DNA of 64,000 nucleotides from Nostoc sp. XA010. GTDB taxonomy: Bacteria; Cyanobacteriota; Cyanobacteriia; Cyanobacteriales; Nostocaceae. How positions within the stretch are numbered: the first letter of the stretch is position 1; each line of letters opens with the position of its first letter. The stretch lies in NCBI RefSeq assembly GCF_020829625.1, contig NZ_JAIVFX010000007.1, positions 62,001-126,000 of the forward strand, written 5' to 3'. A model generated the notes under the pieces. That model saw only the letters and a program-made list of their open reading frames with translations. It did not search any database and was not told where the DNA came from. The translations under genes and the position numbers were made by a program. Below are positions 43,786 to 53,363 of this stretch, piece after piece.

Positions 43786-44787
43786 CTATCCACAAGCACC
43801 TTGAAACTCTCCGAGCATTTTGACTTCTGGCTCTAAATTAATAGACCAACGTTCTTGTACTTGATGTTGGATATGGCGAATGAGACAGAAGATATCACTA
43901 GCTTTTGCTCCACCACGGTTAACGATGAAATTAGCATGGAGTTGTGCTACTTGCGCTCCACCAATTTGGTAGCCTTTGAGACCAGTTTGTTCAATTAACC
44001 AGCCAGCACTGTAAGGTTTGGGATTGCGGAACACACTTCCACAACTGGGGAAGTTGTATGGTTGGGTGCTCAAGCGATGCTTTTTGTGTTCTTTGGTGAT
44101 TGCCACAACTTTTGCTGGGTCTGCACCTGGTGCGAGTTGTAATGTGGCTTGGGTGACTATGCGATCGCCACCTTGCAATAATGAAGTTCGGTAACTATAA
44201 CCTAACTGATCGGGGGTAAGAGTTTCCAACGTACCATCGGGTGAAAGTACCTGGGCACTAACTAACATATCTGCGATACAGCTATTATGTGCCCCTGCAT
44301 TCATCACCACCGCACCTCCGGCTGTTCCAGGGATGCCAACAGCCCACTCCAATCCTTGCCATCCTAATTCTGCTGCCGCCAATGCCAAGCTAGGAATTGA
44401 TTCTCCAGCAGCAACGGTTAATTGACCGGTTTGGGGGTCAAAGTTGCTGAAACGGAGATGACGAGTAGCAATAACTAAGCCTGATATACCGCGATCGCTC
44501 ACTAGCAAGTTAGAACCTGCTCCCAGTGTTGTCACCTTTAAATTACGTTCTTTTGCGTATTTAAGACTGGCTTGCAGTGCTTCTAAGTTTCGGGGGGCAA
44601 CATACAAATCAGCTGCTCCCCCAACTCGATAGGAAGTAAACGCTGACAAGTAAGCCTGGGACTTAATCGCACAATCAGTATTGGGTAAGTAAATTACTTC
44701 ACTCTCCACCGAATTAGTTGTTTGGGGTTTCTTTGTATTCAAAGCAGAAACTGTGCAGACGTTTCCAGCTGCCTGGGAAATGGTCAT
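43786..44787 (-). CDS. murB: UDP-N-acetylenolpyruvoylglucosamine reductase
   Basis: The 333-residue FAD enzyme has a 35-residue N-terminal extension before [17 protein letters not shown], then [15 protein letters not shown] and [17 protein letters not shown] for FAD binding. The C-terminal domain shows [12 protein letters not shown] and [25 protein letters not shown]. It makes UDP-MurNAc in cytoplasmic peptidoglycan synthesis. It follows murC on the same strand after 123 bases, the usual cyanobacterial murC-murB pair. Confidence 0.96.
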   Translation of the reverse strand: MTISQAAGNVCTVSALNTKKPQTTNSVESEVIYLPNTDCAIKSQAYLSAFTSYRVGGAADLYVAPRNLEALQASLKYAKERNLKVTTLGAGSNLLVSDRGISGLVIATRHLRFSNFDPQTGQLTVAAGESIPSLALAAAELGWQGLEWAVGIPGTAGGAVVMNAGAHNSCIADMLVSAQVLSPDGTLETLTPDQLGYSYRTSLLQGGDRIVTQATLQLAPGADPAKVVAITKEHKKHRLSTQPYNFPSCGSVFRNPKPYSAGWLIEQTGLKGYQIGGAQVAQLHANFIVNRGGAKASDIFCLIRHIQHQVQERWSINLEPEVKMLGEFQGACG

Positions 44788-44910
44788 CTTTACTTTTTTT
44801 GGTAAAATTTTTACATTTATTTACCGCAAAGATACGGTAATAGAGTTAACTTATGGAACCGTTGCTAGACGGGTGCTTTGCTCAGAAATAAAACTTCGCA
44901 AAGTCTCCAC

Positions 44911-46374
44911 TTAAGATGTGGCTTTAGCAGGTTCGCAAAGTGTCGTAATTATTTCAGGAATCACCTGATTCAAGTTCCCAGCCCCTAAAAACAGCGCCAA
45001 GTCTCCTGGGCGTAGTGTTTGCAGCAAGAACTCACACACTGAGGGTAATGTTGGTTGATAAACTACAGGAGAATGCTGTTTAGCAATTTCCGCCGCTAGA
45101 TGTTCACCAGTAATTTGTCCTAAATTTGGTTCACCTGCACTGTAAATATCAGTCAGCACAACCAAATCAGCATGGGTAAAGGAATCGGCAAATTCTTCTA
45201 AAAAGGTGAGTGTACGGCTATAGCGATGAGGTTGGAAGATGGCAACCACTCTTTGTCCTGGTCTTGCTTGTAAGCGGGCTGCGGCAAGAGTAGCGCGAAT
45301 CTCGCTAGGATGATGAGCATAGTCATCGATGAAGGTAATACCATCGACTTCACCCCGGAACTCAAAGCGGCGTCTTGCTCCCTCAAAGGTGGCGATACCT
45401 TTAGCAATTTCTCCAAATTCTAAGCCCAAGACGCGACCAACAGCTACTGCTGCTAAGGCATTGCTGAGATTGTGCCGACTTAGCAGGCGTAACTTCAATA
45501 CGCCCAAAGCTTTGCCTCTTTCCCAAACTAGAGCCGTGGTGCCATCAGCACGATAATCAATATTAGTAACGCTGTAATCAGCGTCGGTATCTGAGTATAA
45601 GCTATAGCTAATTGTGGGTTGCAAGCGATCGCGTACTGTAGCACAATCAATGCTACCTATTAACGTTTTACAACCTTTAGCAAATGTCTGGAAGATGTCA
45701 ATGACTTCTTCTAGTGTCTCGTAATGGTCTGGATGATCGAGTTCAATATTGGTGATGATACCAATCTCTGGAGCGTGTTTTACCAAGGAACCATCAGATT
45801 CATCTGCTTCGGCTACCAAATATTGGCTTTGTCCCAATCGAGCATTACCTTCCCAAGCATTGACTTCGCCACCAACTAAAATCGTTGGGTCTAGACCTGC
45901 TTCCAGAAGCATATAGCCAATCATGCTACTGGTTGTAGTTTTGCCGTGTGTTCCTGCGACTGCAATACTGTGGTAATCGGCAATTAAAGCTGCCAGTAGA
46001 TCTGAACGATGTAAAATTGGACAACCTAATTCTAGCGCTGCTTTGTATTCTAAATTATTCGTGTTAATTGCTGTTGAACAAATGACTTGAGGCAGTATTG
46101 AGTTAGTAGCAGTAGGTAATTCTTCTTGCGAATTTAATACTACTGCATTCGCTAATACCTGAGGACGAAAGAATTCGAGATTGCTTGCCTCTTGTCTACT
46201 AAAAATATGAGCGCCGATAGATTCCAATTTGTGCGTAATGTGGTTAGGACGAAGATCCGAACCTGATACTGGAAATTGACGCTTGGCGAGAACGTATGCC
46301 AGAGCAGACATACCTATACCACCGATGCCAATGAAATGAAATGGTCTACCACTAAAATCTACAGAATTAGTCAT
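44911..46374 (-). CDS. murC: UDP-N-acetylmuramate--L-alanine ligase
   Basis: The 487-residue Mur ligase has the N-terminal Rossmann HFIGIGGIGMSALAYVLA, the ATP loop AGTHGKTTTSSMIGYMLLEA, and ELDHPDHYETLEE, then the C-terminal DDYAHHPSEIRATLAAAR and FQPHRYSRT segments. All are diagnostic of MurC. It joins L-Ala to UDP-MurNAc in the cytoplasm. It is the first gene of the murC-murB pair. Confidence 0.97.
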   Translation of the reverse strand: MTNSVDFSGRPFHFIGIGGIGMSALAYVLAKRQFPVSGSDLRPNHITHKLESIGAHIFSRQEASNLEFFRPQVLANAVVLNSQEELPTATNSILPQVICSTAINTNNLEYKAALELGCPILHRSDLLAALIADYHSIAVAGTHGKTTTSSMIGYMLLEAGLDPTILVGGEVNAWEGNARLGQSQYLVAEADESDGSLVKHAPEIGIITNIELDHPDHYETLEEVIDIFQTFAKGCKTLIGSIDCATVRDRLQPTISYSLYSDTDADYSVTNIDYRADGTTALVWERGKALGVLKLRLLSRHNLSNALAAVAVGRVLGLEFGEIAKGIATFEGARRRFEFRGEVDGITFIDDYAHHPSEIRATLAAARLQARPGQRVVAIFQPHRYSRTLTFLEEFADSFTHADLVVLTDIYSAGEPNLGQITGEHLAAEIAKQHSPVVYQPTLPSVCEFLLQTLRPGDLALFLGAGNLNQVIPEIITTLCEPAKATS

Positions 46375-46445
46375 TTCTTGCTCCTTTTACACCACACCAC
46401 ACCATAATCACAAATGACACGCGTATCATAACAGGAATTTGATTT

Positions 46446-46667
46446 TTACCGTAACTGTCCCTTAATCATGTTTATGTTTGATGGCCAGATGATATTTCTG
46501 CTCTGGTTTTGCTCGTTCAGAATGATTTTACCTTGGTTGGAGGTTTTTACTATTTCTAAACTGTTTTTAAGATTATTCTGAAAATTTTGGTCGCATCGGG
46601 AAAGAAATTCTTGTAATGTCAAATACATCTTTTTGGCTACCTTACTGGAATTGGCTACATCATACAT
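46446..46667 (-). CDS. Possible small hypothetical protein
   Basis: A 73-codon frame between murC and nadD could encode MYDVANSSKVAKKMYLTLQE onward, with an internal ATG at codon 15. Composition is polar with Asn/Gln bias; no motif, signal or membrane segment is visible. It might be a real small protein or chance. It covers part of the 402-base interval 46375-46776, where I see nothing else. Confidence 0.25.
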   Translation of the reverse strand: MYDVANSSKVAKKMYLTLQEFLSRCDQNFQNNLKNSLEIVKTSNQGKIILNEQNQSRNIIWPSNINMIKGQLR

Positions 46668-46776
46668 TGTTAGTAAAGCTGATTTTAAATTGCATCCAGT
46701 CTAGGCATGAATTGACTACAATAGTACATTGGTAATGAAACTATTTTTCAATTGCATAAAATCCACGCATAACTGG

Positions 46777-47403
46777 ATGGAGCAACTAGCAATTTTTGGT
46801 GGCACATTTGATCCAATTCATTGCGGACACCTGCTCGTAGCCGAGAGAGCTTTGCATCAAGTATCCCTTGAAAAGGTAATTTGGGTGCCATCCCTAAATC
46901 CTCCGCACAAACAAGCAGCTTTGTTTGAGCATCGTGTGGGAATGCTGCAATTAGCCATAGAAGATAACCCAGCGTTTACTGTCTCATTAGTGGAGACAAA
47001 TCGCTCTGGGACTTCCTATGCCATTAACACCCTGATAGACTTATCTGCTTCTTACCCAAATACTCACTGGTACTGGATCGTAGGCTTGGATACTTTCCAA
47101 ACTTTACCCCGTTGGTACCGTGGACACGAACTAGCACAAATGTGTGATTGGTTAATAGCACCCCGAGTGCTAGGTGGTGAGACTATAACTCAAAGCAAAT
47201 TAATCTGCAAGCAGGTGGAGCAACAACTGAGGGAGCAGTTAATTACCATTCAGTGGCAACTCTTAGATATACCTTTAGTAGGAGTTTCGTCAAGTATAAT
47301 TCGCAAATTTTGCCGCAAACGCCAATCAATTCGTTATTTAGTCCCGGAATCGGTTAGATCATATATCACTAACAACAATCTCTACTCGAACAAATCTGAA
47401 TAA
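46777..47403 (+). CDS. nadD: Nicotinate-nucleotide adenylyltransferase
   Basis: From ATG 46777 (MEQLAIFGGTFDPIHCGHLL) the 208-residue protein has the nucleotidyltransferase GGTFDPIHxGH at residues 8-18 and the ISSSIIRK-type motif as VGVSSSIIRKFCR near the C-terminus. An upstream frame start at 46729 would add 16 unrelated residues. NadD adenylates nicotinate mononucleotide in NAD synthesis. It precedes gap2 by 116 bases on the same strand. Confidence 0.93.
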   Translation: MEQLAIFGGTFDPIHCGHLLVAERALHQVSLEKVIWVPSLNPPHKQAALFEHRVGMLQLAIEDNPAFTVSLVETNRSGTSYAINTLIDLSASYPNTHWYWIVGLDTFQTLPRWYRGHELAQMCDWLIAPRVLGGETITQSKLICKQVEQQLREQLITIQWQLLDIPLVGVSSSIIRKFCRKRQSIRYLVPESVRSYITNNNLYSNKSE

Positions 47404-47519
47404 ATTATGTGTTTTTTTATTGATCTAACACTTTATCGTTAAAAGTGCCCCCCCCCTTTGCGATATGATTGGGGTCAACGATATCAACATATAAGCATAA
47501 ATACAGAGGGCAAGACACT

Positions 47520-48533
47520 GTGATTAGAGTTGCAATCAACGGTTTCGGGCGGATTGGACGTAACTTTGCACGCTGCTGGGTGGGTAGAGAGAATAGTCAA
47601 ATCGACCTTGTGGCCATTAATGACACATCAGACCCTAGAACCAATGCTCATCTGCTGAAGTATGACTCGATGCTAGGGAAGATCAAGGGTGCTGAGATTA
47701 GTGCCGATGATAACTCTATCATCGTTAACGGTAAGACCATTAAGTGCGTGTCCGATCGCAACCCAGAAAACTTGCCCTGGAAAGAGTGGGGAATTGACCT
47801 AATTATCGAAGCAACCGGGGTATTTACTAGCAAAGAAGGAGCGCTCAAGCATGTAAATGCTGGAGCCAAGAAAGTTCTGATTACCGCTCCTGGTAAAAAC
47901 GAGGATGGCACTTTTGTCGTTGGTGTGAATCATCACGACTATGACCACAACAAACACCACATTATCAGTAACGCTAGCTGTACTACCAACTGCTTGGCAC
48001 CAATCGCCAAGGTGTTGAATGATAAGTTCGGCATCATCAAAGGCACGATGACCACCACCCACAGTTATACAGGTGACCAGCGCTTGCTAGACGCTTCTCA
48101 CCGGGATTTGCGACGGGCCAGAGCAGCAGCGATAAACATTGTACCCACCTCTACTGGTGCAGCAAAAGCAGTGGCGCTGGTTATCCCAGACCTCAAAGGC
48201 AAGCTAAATGGTGTTGCCTTGCGCGTACCTACCCCGAACGTCTCAATGGTAGATTTCGTTGTTCAGGTTGAGAAGCGTACTATTACTGAAGAAGTTAACC
48301 AAGCTCTCAAAGATGCTTCCGAAGGGCCACTCAAAGGCATTTTGGACTATAGCCAACTAGAACTGGTATCTTCCGATTATCAAGGTAGTGATGCTTCTTC
48401 GATTGTTGATGCTAGCTTGACTTTGGTTATGGGCAATGACCTTGTAAAAGTTATGGCGTGGTATGACAACGAGTGGGGTTATAGCCAACGAGTTTTGGAT
48501 TTGGCAGAATTAGTAGCCGCAAAGTGGCAATAA
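47520..48533 (+). CDS. gap2: Glyceraldehyde-3-phosphate dehydrogenase, Gap2 (photosynthetic) type
   Basis: The GTG at 47520 ([20 protein letters not shown]), with AGAGGG upstream, gives 337 residues, the usual length. The catalytic Cys is in [12 protein letters not shown] and His in [14 protein letters not shown]. The sequence [20 protein letters not shown] lacks an Asp after the second NAD strand and matches the NAD(P)-using Gap2 form of the Calvin cycle. It ends at Trp-Gln as in cyanobacterial Gap2. A promoter is likely in the 116-base spacer, which has a nine-C run at about 47448. Confidence 0.96.
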   Translation: MIRVAINGFGRIGRNFARCWVGRENSQIDLVAINDTSDPRTNAHLLKYDSMLGKIKGAEISADDNSIIVNGKTIKCVSDRNPENLPWKEWGIDLIIEATGVFTSKEGALKHVNAGAKKVLITAPGKNEDGTFVVGVNHHDYDHNKHHIISNASCTTNCLAPIAKVLNDKFGIIKGTMTTTHSYTGDQRLLDASHRDLRRARAAAINIVPTSTGAAKAVALVIPDLKGKLNGVALRVPTPNVSMVDFVVQVEKRTITEEVNQALKDASEGPLKGILDYSQLELVSSDYQGSDASSIVDASLTLVMGNDLVKVMAWYDNEWGYSQRVLDLAELVAAKWQ

Positions 48534-48601
48534 TTTGTTATTAGTCATAAGTCATTAGTCGTTGGTCATTAGAAAAATAACAAAGGACAAATGACAAAGG
48601 A

Positions 48602-49645
48602 CTATTGACCAAAATGTTGAAATCCCTGGCTAAGACTTAGAACTTGGTCAGGGAATTTTTTTTGTTGGTCGTGCAATACTACTGTTGATCCCGAAGTAAT
48701 GCTGCCTACGATCGCAGCACCTTGACCAAGATGTTGGACTAAAACTGATGCTGACTTTTGTGGTAAGCACAGCACTAATTCAAAATCTTCGCCACCATAT
48801 AGAGCATATTCCAGCGCTTGCTCTTGTGTCAGCCAATGGTTAAAAGTTTTTGGTATAGGAATTTCTCTTCGTTCTAGCACAGCGCCAACACCACTGGCGC
48901 GGCAAATTTGAATAATCGCATCTGCCAAACCATCGCTGCTATCCATACCAGCAGGCGGGAGTTGGGAATCAGAAGTTAAAATTTTCCAGAGGATTGGTAA
49001 GACATCTAATCGTGGCTGTGGGCGTTGGTGGGCGCAGATTAAAGCCATCTTTTCTTCGTCGTTGAGGTCTTGTCCTAATTCGGGATGTAAGAGCAGTTCT
49101 AAGCCAGCTTTTGAGGCTCCATGAACGCCTGTAACAACGATCGCATCTCCCACAACAGCAGCAGAACGGCGGATAATTTGATCGGGGTAAACTTGACCAA
49201 AAGCAGTAATTGCCAGAGTAGTCACAGGCGATCGCACCACATCACCCCCGACAATTGAGGTATTGTATTTTTGCAGGCATTCTGTCATTCCCTGGTATAG
49301 CCGCTCAACCCAACTTACCCTAACTTCACCGGGTAGCCCCAACCCGACGGTAATTCCCAATGGGGAAGCACCCATTGCTGCTAAATCTGATAAATTGGCA
49401 GCAGCAGCCCGCCAACCAGCATCTTCTGGGGAAGTGGTTACATTGCTAAAATGCACGCCATCAATCAGCACATCTGTTGTCACTACTAAAGATTGACCTG
49501 GTGCAGTCACCAGCACTGCTGCATCATCGCCGATCATTTCTGGAGGACAAAAGCGCTGCAATTTTTTTAAAAGACCTTGTTCACCAATGTCTTTTACTTG
49601 TTGAGAAGATAACTCACTGTTCACAATCGGTTTTTCGTGTTGCAA
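48602..49645 (-). CDS. thiL: Thiamine-monophosphate kinase
   Basis: The 347-residue protein has the PurM-like fold motifs: MIGDDAAVLVTAPGQSLVVT, GVHFSNVTTSPEDAGWRAAA, LSDLAAMGASPLGITVGLGL and a later GMDSSDGLADAIIQICR. These match ThiL, which makes thiamine diphosphate. It is convergent with gap2, the two ends being separated by heptad repeats (48535-48600), and downstream of a repeat. Confidence 0.95.
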   Translation of the reverse strand: MQHEKPIVNSELSSQQVKDIGEQGLLKKLQRFCPPEMIGDDAAVLVTAPGQSLVVTTDVLIDGVHFSNVTTSPEDAGWRAAAANLSDLAAMGASPLGITVGLGLPGEVRVSWVERLYQGMTECLQKYNTSIVGGDVVRSPVTTLAITAFGQVYPDQIIRRSAAVVGDAIVVTGVHGASKAGLELLLHPELGQDLNDEEKMALICAHQRPQPRLDVLPILWKILTSDSQLPPAGMDSSDGLADAIIQICRASGVGAVLERREIPIPKTFNHWLTQEQALEYALYGGEDFELVLCLPQKSASVLVQHLGQGAAIVGSITSGSTVVLHDQQKKFPDQVLSLSQGFQHFGQ

Positions 49646-49713
49646 AATTACGAAGAAAACTGATGATTTGTTTTAGTGTTTAAGATAAGGGTATCGTCTA
49701 GGAGTCAGTTGGG

Positions 49714-50301
49714 ATGGTAACAACACCAGTAACCAGCATCACATTTGAGGAGTACTTAACCTATGATGATGACAACGGTTTACATTATGAATTGGTGGAT
49801 GGCAAGCTAGAGCTAATGAACCCACCAACTATTGAACATTTTCTGATTGTCGATTTTTTGGATACTGCCTTGAAAGCAGAAATCAAACGTTGTAATTCTA
49901 CTTGGCTGAGTTTTCGGGAAAGTGGGGTGAGAACGGGTAGAAATAAATCTAGGTTGACTGATTTGTGTGTAGTGACAGTGGAACAAGCCAGAGAATTGTT
50001 GAATGCCTCAGCAGTATTTGAGTCACCGCCGTTACTAATTGTCGAGGTGGTTAGTCCTGAGTCGGTGAAACGGGACTATCGCCATAAGCGATCTGAATAT
50101 GCGGCCTTAGAGGTTCCTGAATATTGGATTGTAGATCCTCTAGAAGGGAAGATTACAGTGTTATTACTGGAAGATGGATTTTACGAAGAAACAGTTTTTA
50201 CTGCTAATCAGCAAATTGTATCACGGACTTTTCCAGAATTAGCGATCACTGTTGATCAAGTGTTCACCGCCGGGAATCTGAATCAGGGGAGACGCGATTA
50301 A
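49714..50301 (+). CDS. Uma2-family protein
   Basis: The 195-residue protein has the PD-(D/E)XK-like core of Uma2/DUF820: TFEEYLTYDDDNGLHYELVD at the N-terminus, DLCVV and LIVEVVSPESVKRDYRHKRS in the middle, and YAALEVPEYWIVDPLEGKIT. The acids expected for a nuclease (Asp in LTDLCVV, Glu in LIVEVV) are present. Many Uma2 proteins occur per cyanobacterial genome; their biological role is not settled. AGGAG lies about ten bases before ATG 49714. The 3' end runs into the 18-base palindrome. Confidence 0.92.
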   Translation: MVTTPVTSITFEEYLTYDDDNGLHYELVDGKLELMNPPTIEHFLIVDFLDTALKAEIKRCNSTWLSFRESGVRTGRNKSRLTDLCVVTVEQARELLNASAVFESPPLLIVEVVSPESVKRDYRHKRSEYAALEVPEYWIVDPLEGKITVLLLEDGFYEETVFTANQQIVSRTFPELAITVDQVFTAGNLNQGRRD

Positions 50302-50308
50302 TCGCGTC
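50291..50308. repeat. Perfect 18-base palindrome, copy 2 of 3
   Basis: GACGCGATTAATCGCGTC again, followed by TGTACAGG. It overlaps the last codons of the Uma2 gene, so the element contributes the protein's C-terminal residues (GRRD). Confidence 0.85.
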
Positions 50309-50339
50309 TGTACAGGAATTTTTCTCCCCTACTCTCTTC

Positions 50340-51467
50340 TTACGCTGCTTGCGGCTCAACCAGATTTTCTATTCCTTGAACGACTGTTGCCGATTCAATT
50401 TTGTCACCCGCCTTCAGTTTATCCAAAACTTCTTTGCCTTCGGTGAGATAGCCAAAAACGGAATAGCGACCATCTAATAGGTTGCGTCCGGCGGGGGTGA
50501 GTTCTGGTTCAAAGAGGAAGAAGAAGAATTGTGAAGATCCACCATTCACTTCACTTTCGGGACGAGCCATCACCACTGCACCAAAGGCAGAAAAAGGTAG
50601 AACTGGCATATCAACGTAACGACCAGCTTCTTCTAGAGTAATGCCATAAGTAGGTGCTTTATCACCCTGAACTAAGACTTCTAAGGGAATAGAGCGATAT
50701 TTACCTGTGTTTGGATCAATGAAACCCACGTCTTTACCTTCTGGATCTCCAGTTTGTAGAAAGTAAGATTCTTCAGAACGGGTAAATTCTAAGCTATTAT
50801 AAAAACCCCTCTGCACCAAATCTACAAAATTACCGGCAGTGACAGGGGCACTATAACCGTCTACTACCAGGGTCAAATCGCCTTTGTTAGTTTTGATTTC
50901 TACTGTGGCACGACCTTTAAGTTGTGGTAGGTTGCTGTATTGGGCAGGCACTTCAAAGGGGAATTCTTTCACCATTGACTCTTCTAACCCAGTAACGAGA
51001 TTCAGAAGTTTGCCTCTCTCTTCCAAAATTTGTTCTTTATCTTTACTCTTCGCCAATTCTTCCAGTTTTCCCACCCCAGATTTCAACTCGGTAATCCAAG
51101 CTTCGGCTTGGGGTTGGCGTTCTTGGGGAACGCTTGTTAAGATTTGGGAGGGTTTATCGAGAATGCGGGATGCTTTGCTGATGTCCTTGGAAATAGCACT
51201 CCACCGCCGATTTGCCCGCAGTTGGGCAGAGATGTCCTCTAAACTGGCTTGTAGTTGCCGTACAGGTTTGTTATCTATCGGGAGTGCATACCGCAACAAA
51301 GCCTTACCGTCGGTAATTGCATTGCCGGATGGCAGTGCGGCGCTACTGGAGGGAGTCCACCCAGCTGTAGTTATGCCTAAAAATATTGTTACCAGCAGTA
51401 TTGCCATTAGGCTGTTCTTCAGCCAGGATTTTAATAAGTTAAGCATGGGATAACTCAAATGCAGCAT
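50340..51467 (-). CDS. Cyclophilin-type PPIase of the CYP38/TLP40 class
   Basis: The 375-residue protein has a hydrophobic export signal (residues 15-38; alternate ATG 51446), an N-terminal helical bundle (about 50-175, LPIDNKPVRQLQASLEDISA) and a C-terminal cyclophilin domain (about 190-375; GNFVDLVQRGFYNSLEFTRS and GGSSQFFFFLFEPEL). This combination is that of the thylakoid-lumen CYP38/TLP40 proteins needed for photosystem II assembly in plants. The prolyl isomerase catalytic residues look weakened. It is divergent from the efp gene. Confidence 0.9.
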   Translation of the reverse strand: MLHLSYPMLNLLKSWLKNSLMAILLVTIFLGITTAGWTPSSSAALPSGNAITDGKALLRYALPIDNKPVRQLQASLEDISAQLRANRRWSAISKDISKASRILDKPSQILTSVPQERQPQAEAWITELKSGVGKLEELAKSKDKEQILEERGKLLNLVTGLEESMVKEFPFEVPAQYSNLPQLKGRATVEIKTNKGDLTLVVDGYSAPVTAGNFVDLVQRGFYNSLEFTRSEESYFLQTGDPEGKDVGFIDPNTGKYRSIPLEVLVQGDKAPTYGITLEEAGRYVDMPVLPFSAFGAVVMARPESEVNGGSSQFFFFLFEPELTPAGRNLLDGRYSVFGYLTEGKEVLDKLKAGDKIESATVVQGIENLVEPQAA

Positions 51468-51525
51468 TAAATTGTTGACTGGACGTAACCCATCAATAAT
51501 CTTCCCACGTTAAGGGCGGAGGATA

Positions 51526-51580
51526 AATGACTAATGACTAATGACAAATGACTAATGACTAATGACAAATGCCCAATGAC
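51526..51580. repeat. ACTAATGA/ACAAATGA heptad repeats
   Basis: The spacer between the CYP38-like gene and efp carries about seven head-to-tail heptads such as ATGACTAATGACTAATGAC, with ACAAATG variants. It is of the same type as those at 34858 and 63375. Confidence 0.8.
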
Positions 51581-51633
51581 GACCCTAGAAGGGTACAATA
51601 AATGCCGATTGTCTTCCAAAATTTGAAAGTTTC

Positions 51634-52191
51634 ATGATATCCAGTAACGACTTTCGACCCGGTGTTTCAATTGTATTAGATGGGTCTGTATGGCGAGTGC
51701 TTGAATTCCTACACGTCAAGCCAGGCAAAGGTTCCGCCTTTGTCCGAACTAAGTTAAAAAATGTCCAAAGTGGCAGCGTGATGGAAAAAACGTTCCGAGC
51801 CGGGGAAACATTGCCGCAAGCCACGCTAGAAAAAAGCACGATGCAGCATACCTATAAAGAGGGCGATGAGTTCGTCTTTATGGATATGGAAACCTACGAA
51901 GAAGGCAGATTGACCCGCGCACAAATTGGCGATCGCGTCAAATACCTGAAGGAAGGTATGGAAGCTGAAGTTATTAAGTGGGGTGACCAGGTGCTGGGAG
52001 TAGAATTGCCTAAGTCTGTGGTTCTGGAAATTATACAAACAGATCCAGGTTTAAAAGGTGACACTGCTACCGGTGGCTCAAAACCCGCGACTCTGGAAAC
52101 TGGTGCAGTTGTGATGGTTCCTTTGTTTATTTCCCAAGGAGAACGCATCAAAGTTGATACCCAGGAAGATAAATATATCAGCAGGGAATAA
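51634..52191 (+). CDS. efp: Translation elongation factor P
   Basis: The 185-residue protein has the three EF-P barrels. The loop that carries a modified residue in some bacteria is [14 protein letters not shown], with Lys33-like position kept. VSVVLDGS-like and [20 protein letters not shown] segments are also diagnostic, and the end is [18 protein letters not shown] relieves stalling at poly-Pro. It is followed 109 bases later by accB, the usual cyanobacterial order. Confidence 0.97.
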   Translation: MISSNDFRPGVSIVLDGSVWRVLEFLHVKPGKGSAFVRTKLKNVQSGSVMEKTFRAGETLPQATLEKSTMQHTYKEGDEFVFMDMETYEEGRLTRAQIGDRVKYLKEGMEAEVIKWGDQVLGVELPKSVVLEIIQTDPGLKGDTATGGSKPATLETGAVVMVPLFISQGERIKVDTQEDKYISRE

Positions 52192-52225
52192 CTTTCATCT
52201 CTACGGAGATGCTTGTTCCCGATGG

Positions 52226-52245
52226 AAATCCCTACATAGGGATTT
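52226..52245. repeat. Short hairpin between efp and accB
   Basis: AAATCCCTA pairs perfectly with TAGGGATTT across a 2-base loop. There is no strong T-run, so it is more likely an RNA-processing or attenuation hairpin than a full terminator. Confidence 0.4.
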
Positions 52246-52300
52246 AATCCCTGCCACACTTAAGATGCTAATTTACGGATAGGTCGAGGTAATAAAAACT

Positions 52301-52858
52301 GTGCCATTGGACTTTAATGAAATCCGCCAACTTCTGGCAACTATCGCCCAAACAGATATTGCAGAAGTGACGCTCAAAAGCGATGATTTTGAACTAACAG
52401 TCCGTAAGGCTGTGAGCGTCAGCAATCAGATGTTGTCGGTAGGTCAAGCGACCTTCGGCGGTGTGGTGGGTTCTGGCTCGACATCGAGTTTATCTGGGGG
52501 AAACCAGGTGAACACTAGTCAGGTAACGGAGGTGTCCACATCTCGTGTGTTTGAGAATACTGGTACTAGCACACAATTGCAGTTGTCAGTAAATCCCCCC
52601 TCAACCCTTGACCAGAGATTAGTAGAAGTGCCTTCCCCAATGGTGGGAACGTTTTATCGCGCTCCTGCACCTGGGGAAGCGGCATTTGTGGAAGTGGGCG
52701 ATCGCGTCCGCAAGGGTCAAACTGTCTGTATCATTGAAGCGATGAAGCTGATGAATGAAATCGAAGCCGAAGTCTCTGGACAGGTGATGGAAATTCTTCT
52801 CCAAAATGGCGACGCTGTAGAATATGGTCAACCTTTGATGCGAATTAACCCTGATTAA
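52301..52858 (+). CDS. accB: Biotin carboxyl carrier protein of acetyl-CoA carboxylase
   Basis: The protein of 185 residues starts at GTG 52301 (MPLDFNEIRQLLATIAQTDI) with GAGG upstream. It has a Ser/Thr-rich linker (about 60-110), then VEVPSPMVGTFYRAPAPGEA and the biotinylation motif CIIEAMKLMNEIEAE with the target Lys after Met. This is BCCP, which carries biotin for fatty-acid synthesis. Length is normal. Confidence 0.97.
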   Translation: MPLDFNEIRQLLATIAQTDIAEVTLKSDDFELTVRKAVSVSNQMLSVGQATFGGVVGSGSTSSLSGGNQVNTSQVTEVSTSRVFENTGTSTQLQLSVNPPSTLDQRLVEVPSPMVGTFYRAPAPGEAAFVEVGDRVRKGQTVCIIEAMKLMNEIEAEVSGQVMEILLQNGDAVEYGQPLMRINPD

Positions 52859-52933
52859 GTATTAATCTATATATGAAATGAGTCATCCTAAATGAGTCAT
52901 CGTTAAAACTTCAGTCCTTGCTGGTTAATCCTG

Positions 52934-53281
52934 ATGAAACAAACGTTGCCTTTACCGCCAGAAGTGGTGCAACAAGTAGCTGAATACTTCAGTCTGTTAA
53001 GTGAGCCGATGCGCCTGCGGCTGCTCCACTTATTACGGGATGAAGAAAAATGCGTGCAAGAGTTGGTAGAGGCAACACAGACTTCTCAGGCAAATGTATC
53101 AAAACACCTGAAGGTAATGTGGCAAGCAGGTATCCTTAGCCGCCGCAGTGAAGGAACTTGCGCCTATTACCGGGTGGAAGATGAAATGATTTTTGATTTG
53201 TGTAATCGGGTTTGCGATCGCCTTGCCACAAGGTTAGAACAGCAAGCCCGTAATTTTCGTGTGTTAAATAGCAAACGGTAA
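52934..53281 (+). CDS. ArsR-family transcriptional regulator
   Basis: The 115-residue winged-helix protein has the ArsR pattern: EYFSLLSEPMRLRLLHLLRD, ELVEATQTSQANVSKHLKVM (recognition helix) and AGILSRRSEGTCAYYRVEDE. It has Cys in EEKCVQEL, one only, and another in GTCAYY, rather than the ELCVCDL metal site of SmtB/ArsR. It may thus sense redox or another signal. It is about 75 bases downstream of accB and followed by the 18-base palindrome. Confidence 0.9.
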   Translation: MKQTLPLPPEVVQQVAEYFSLLSEPMRLRLLHLLRDEEKCVQELVEATQTSQANVSKHLKVMWQAGILSRRSEGTCAYYRVEDEMIFDLCNRVCDRLATRLEQQARNFRVLNSKR

Positions 53282-53329
53282 TTCTAAGAAAGTTATGAGT
53301 TATGAGTTAAAACTTCTCACTTCTGCACA

Positions 53330-53347
53330 GACGCGATTAATCGCGTC
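53330..53347. repeat. Perfect 18-base palindrome, copy 3 of 3
   Basis: GACGCGATTAATCGCGTC between two convergent genes. Here the flank TGCACA precedes it and TCTACTCC follows, related to but in the opposite orientation from the other two copies (TGTACAGG after). Confidence 0.85.
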
Positions 53348-53363
53348 TCTACTCCTAACTTTT

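Noticed and set aside
50884-51453. 189-codon frame antisense to the CYP38-like gene
   Set aside because: Shadow frame; the opposite strand has a clear cyclophilin gene with signal sequence.
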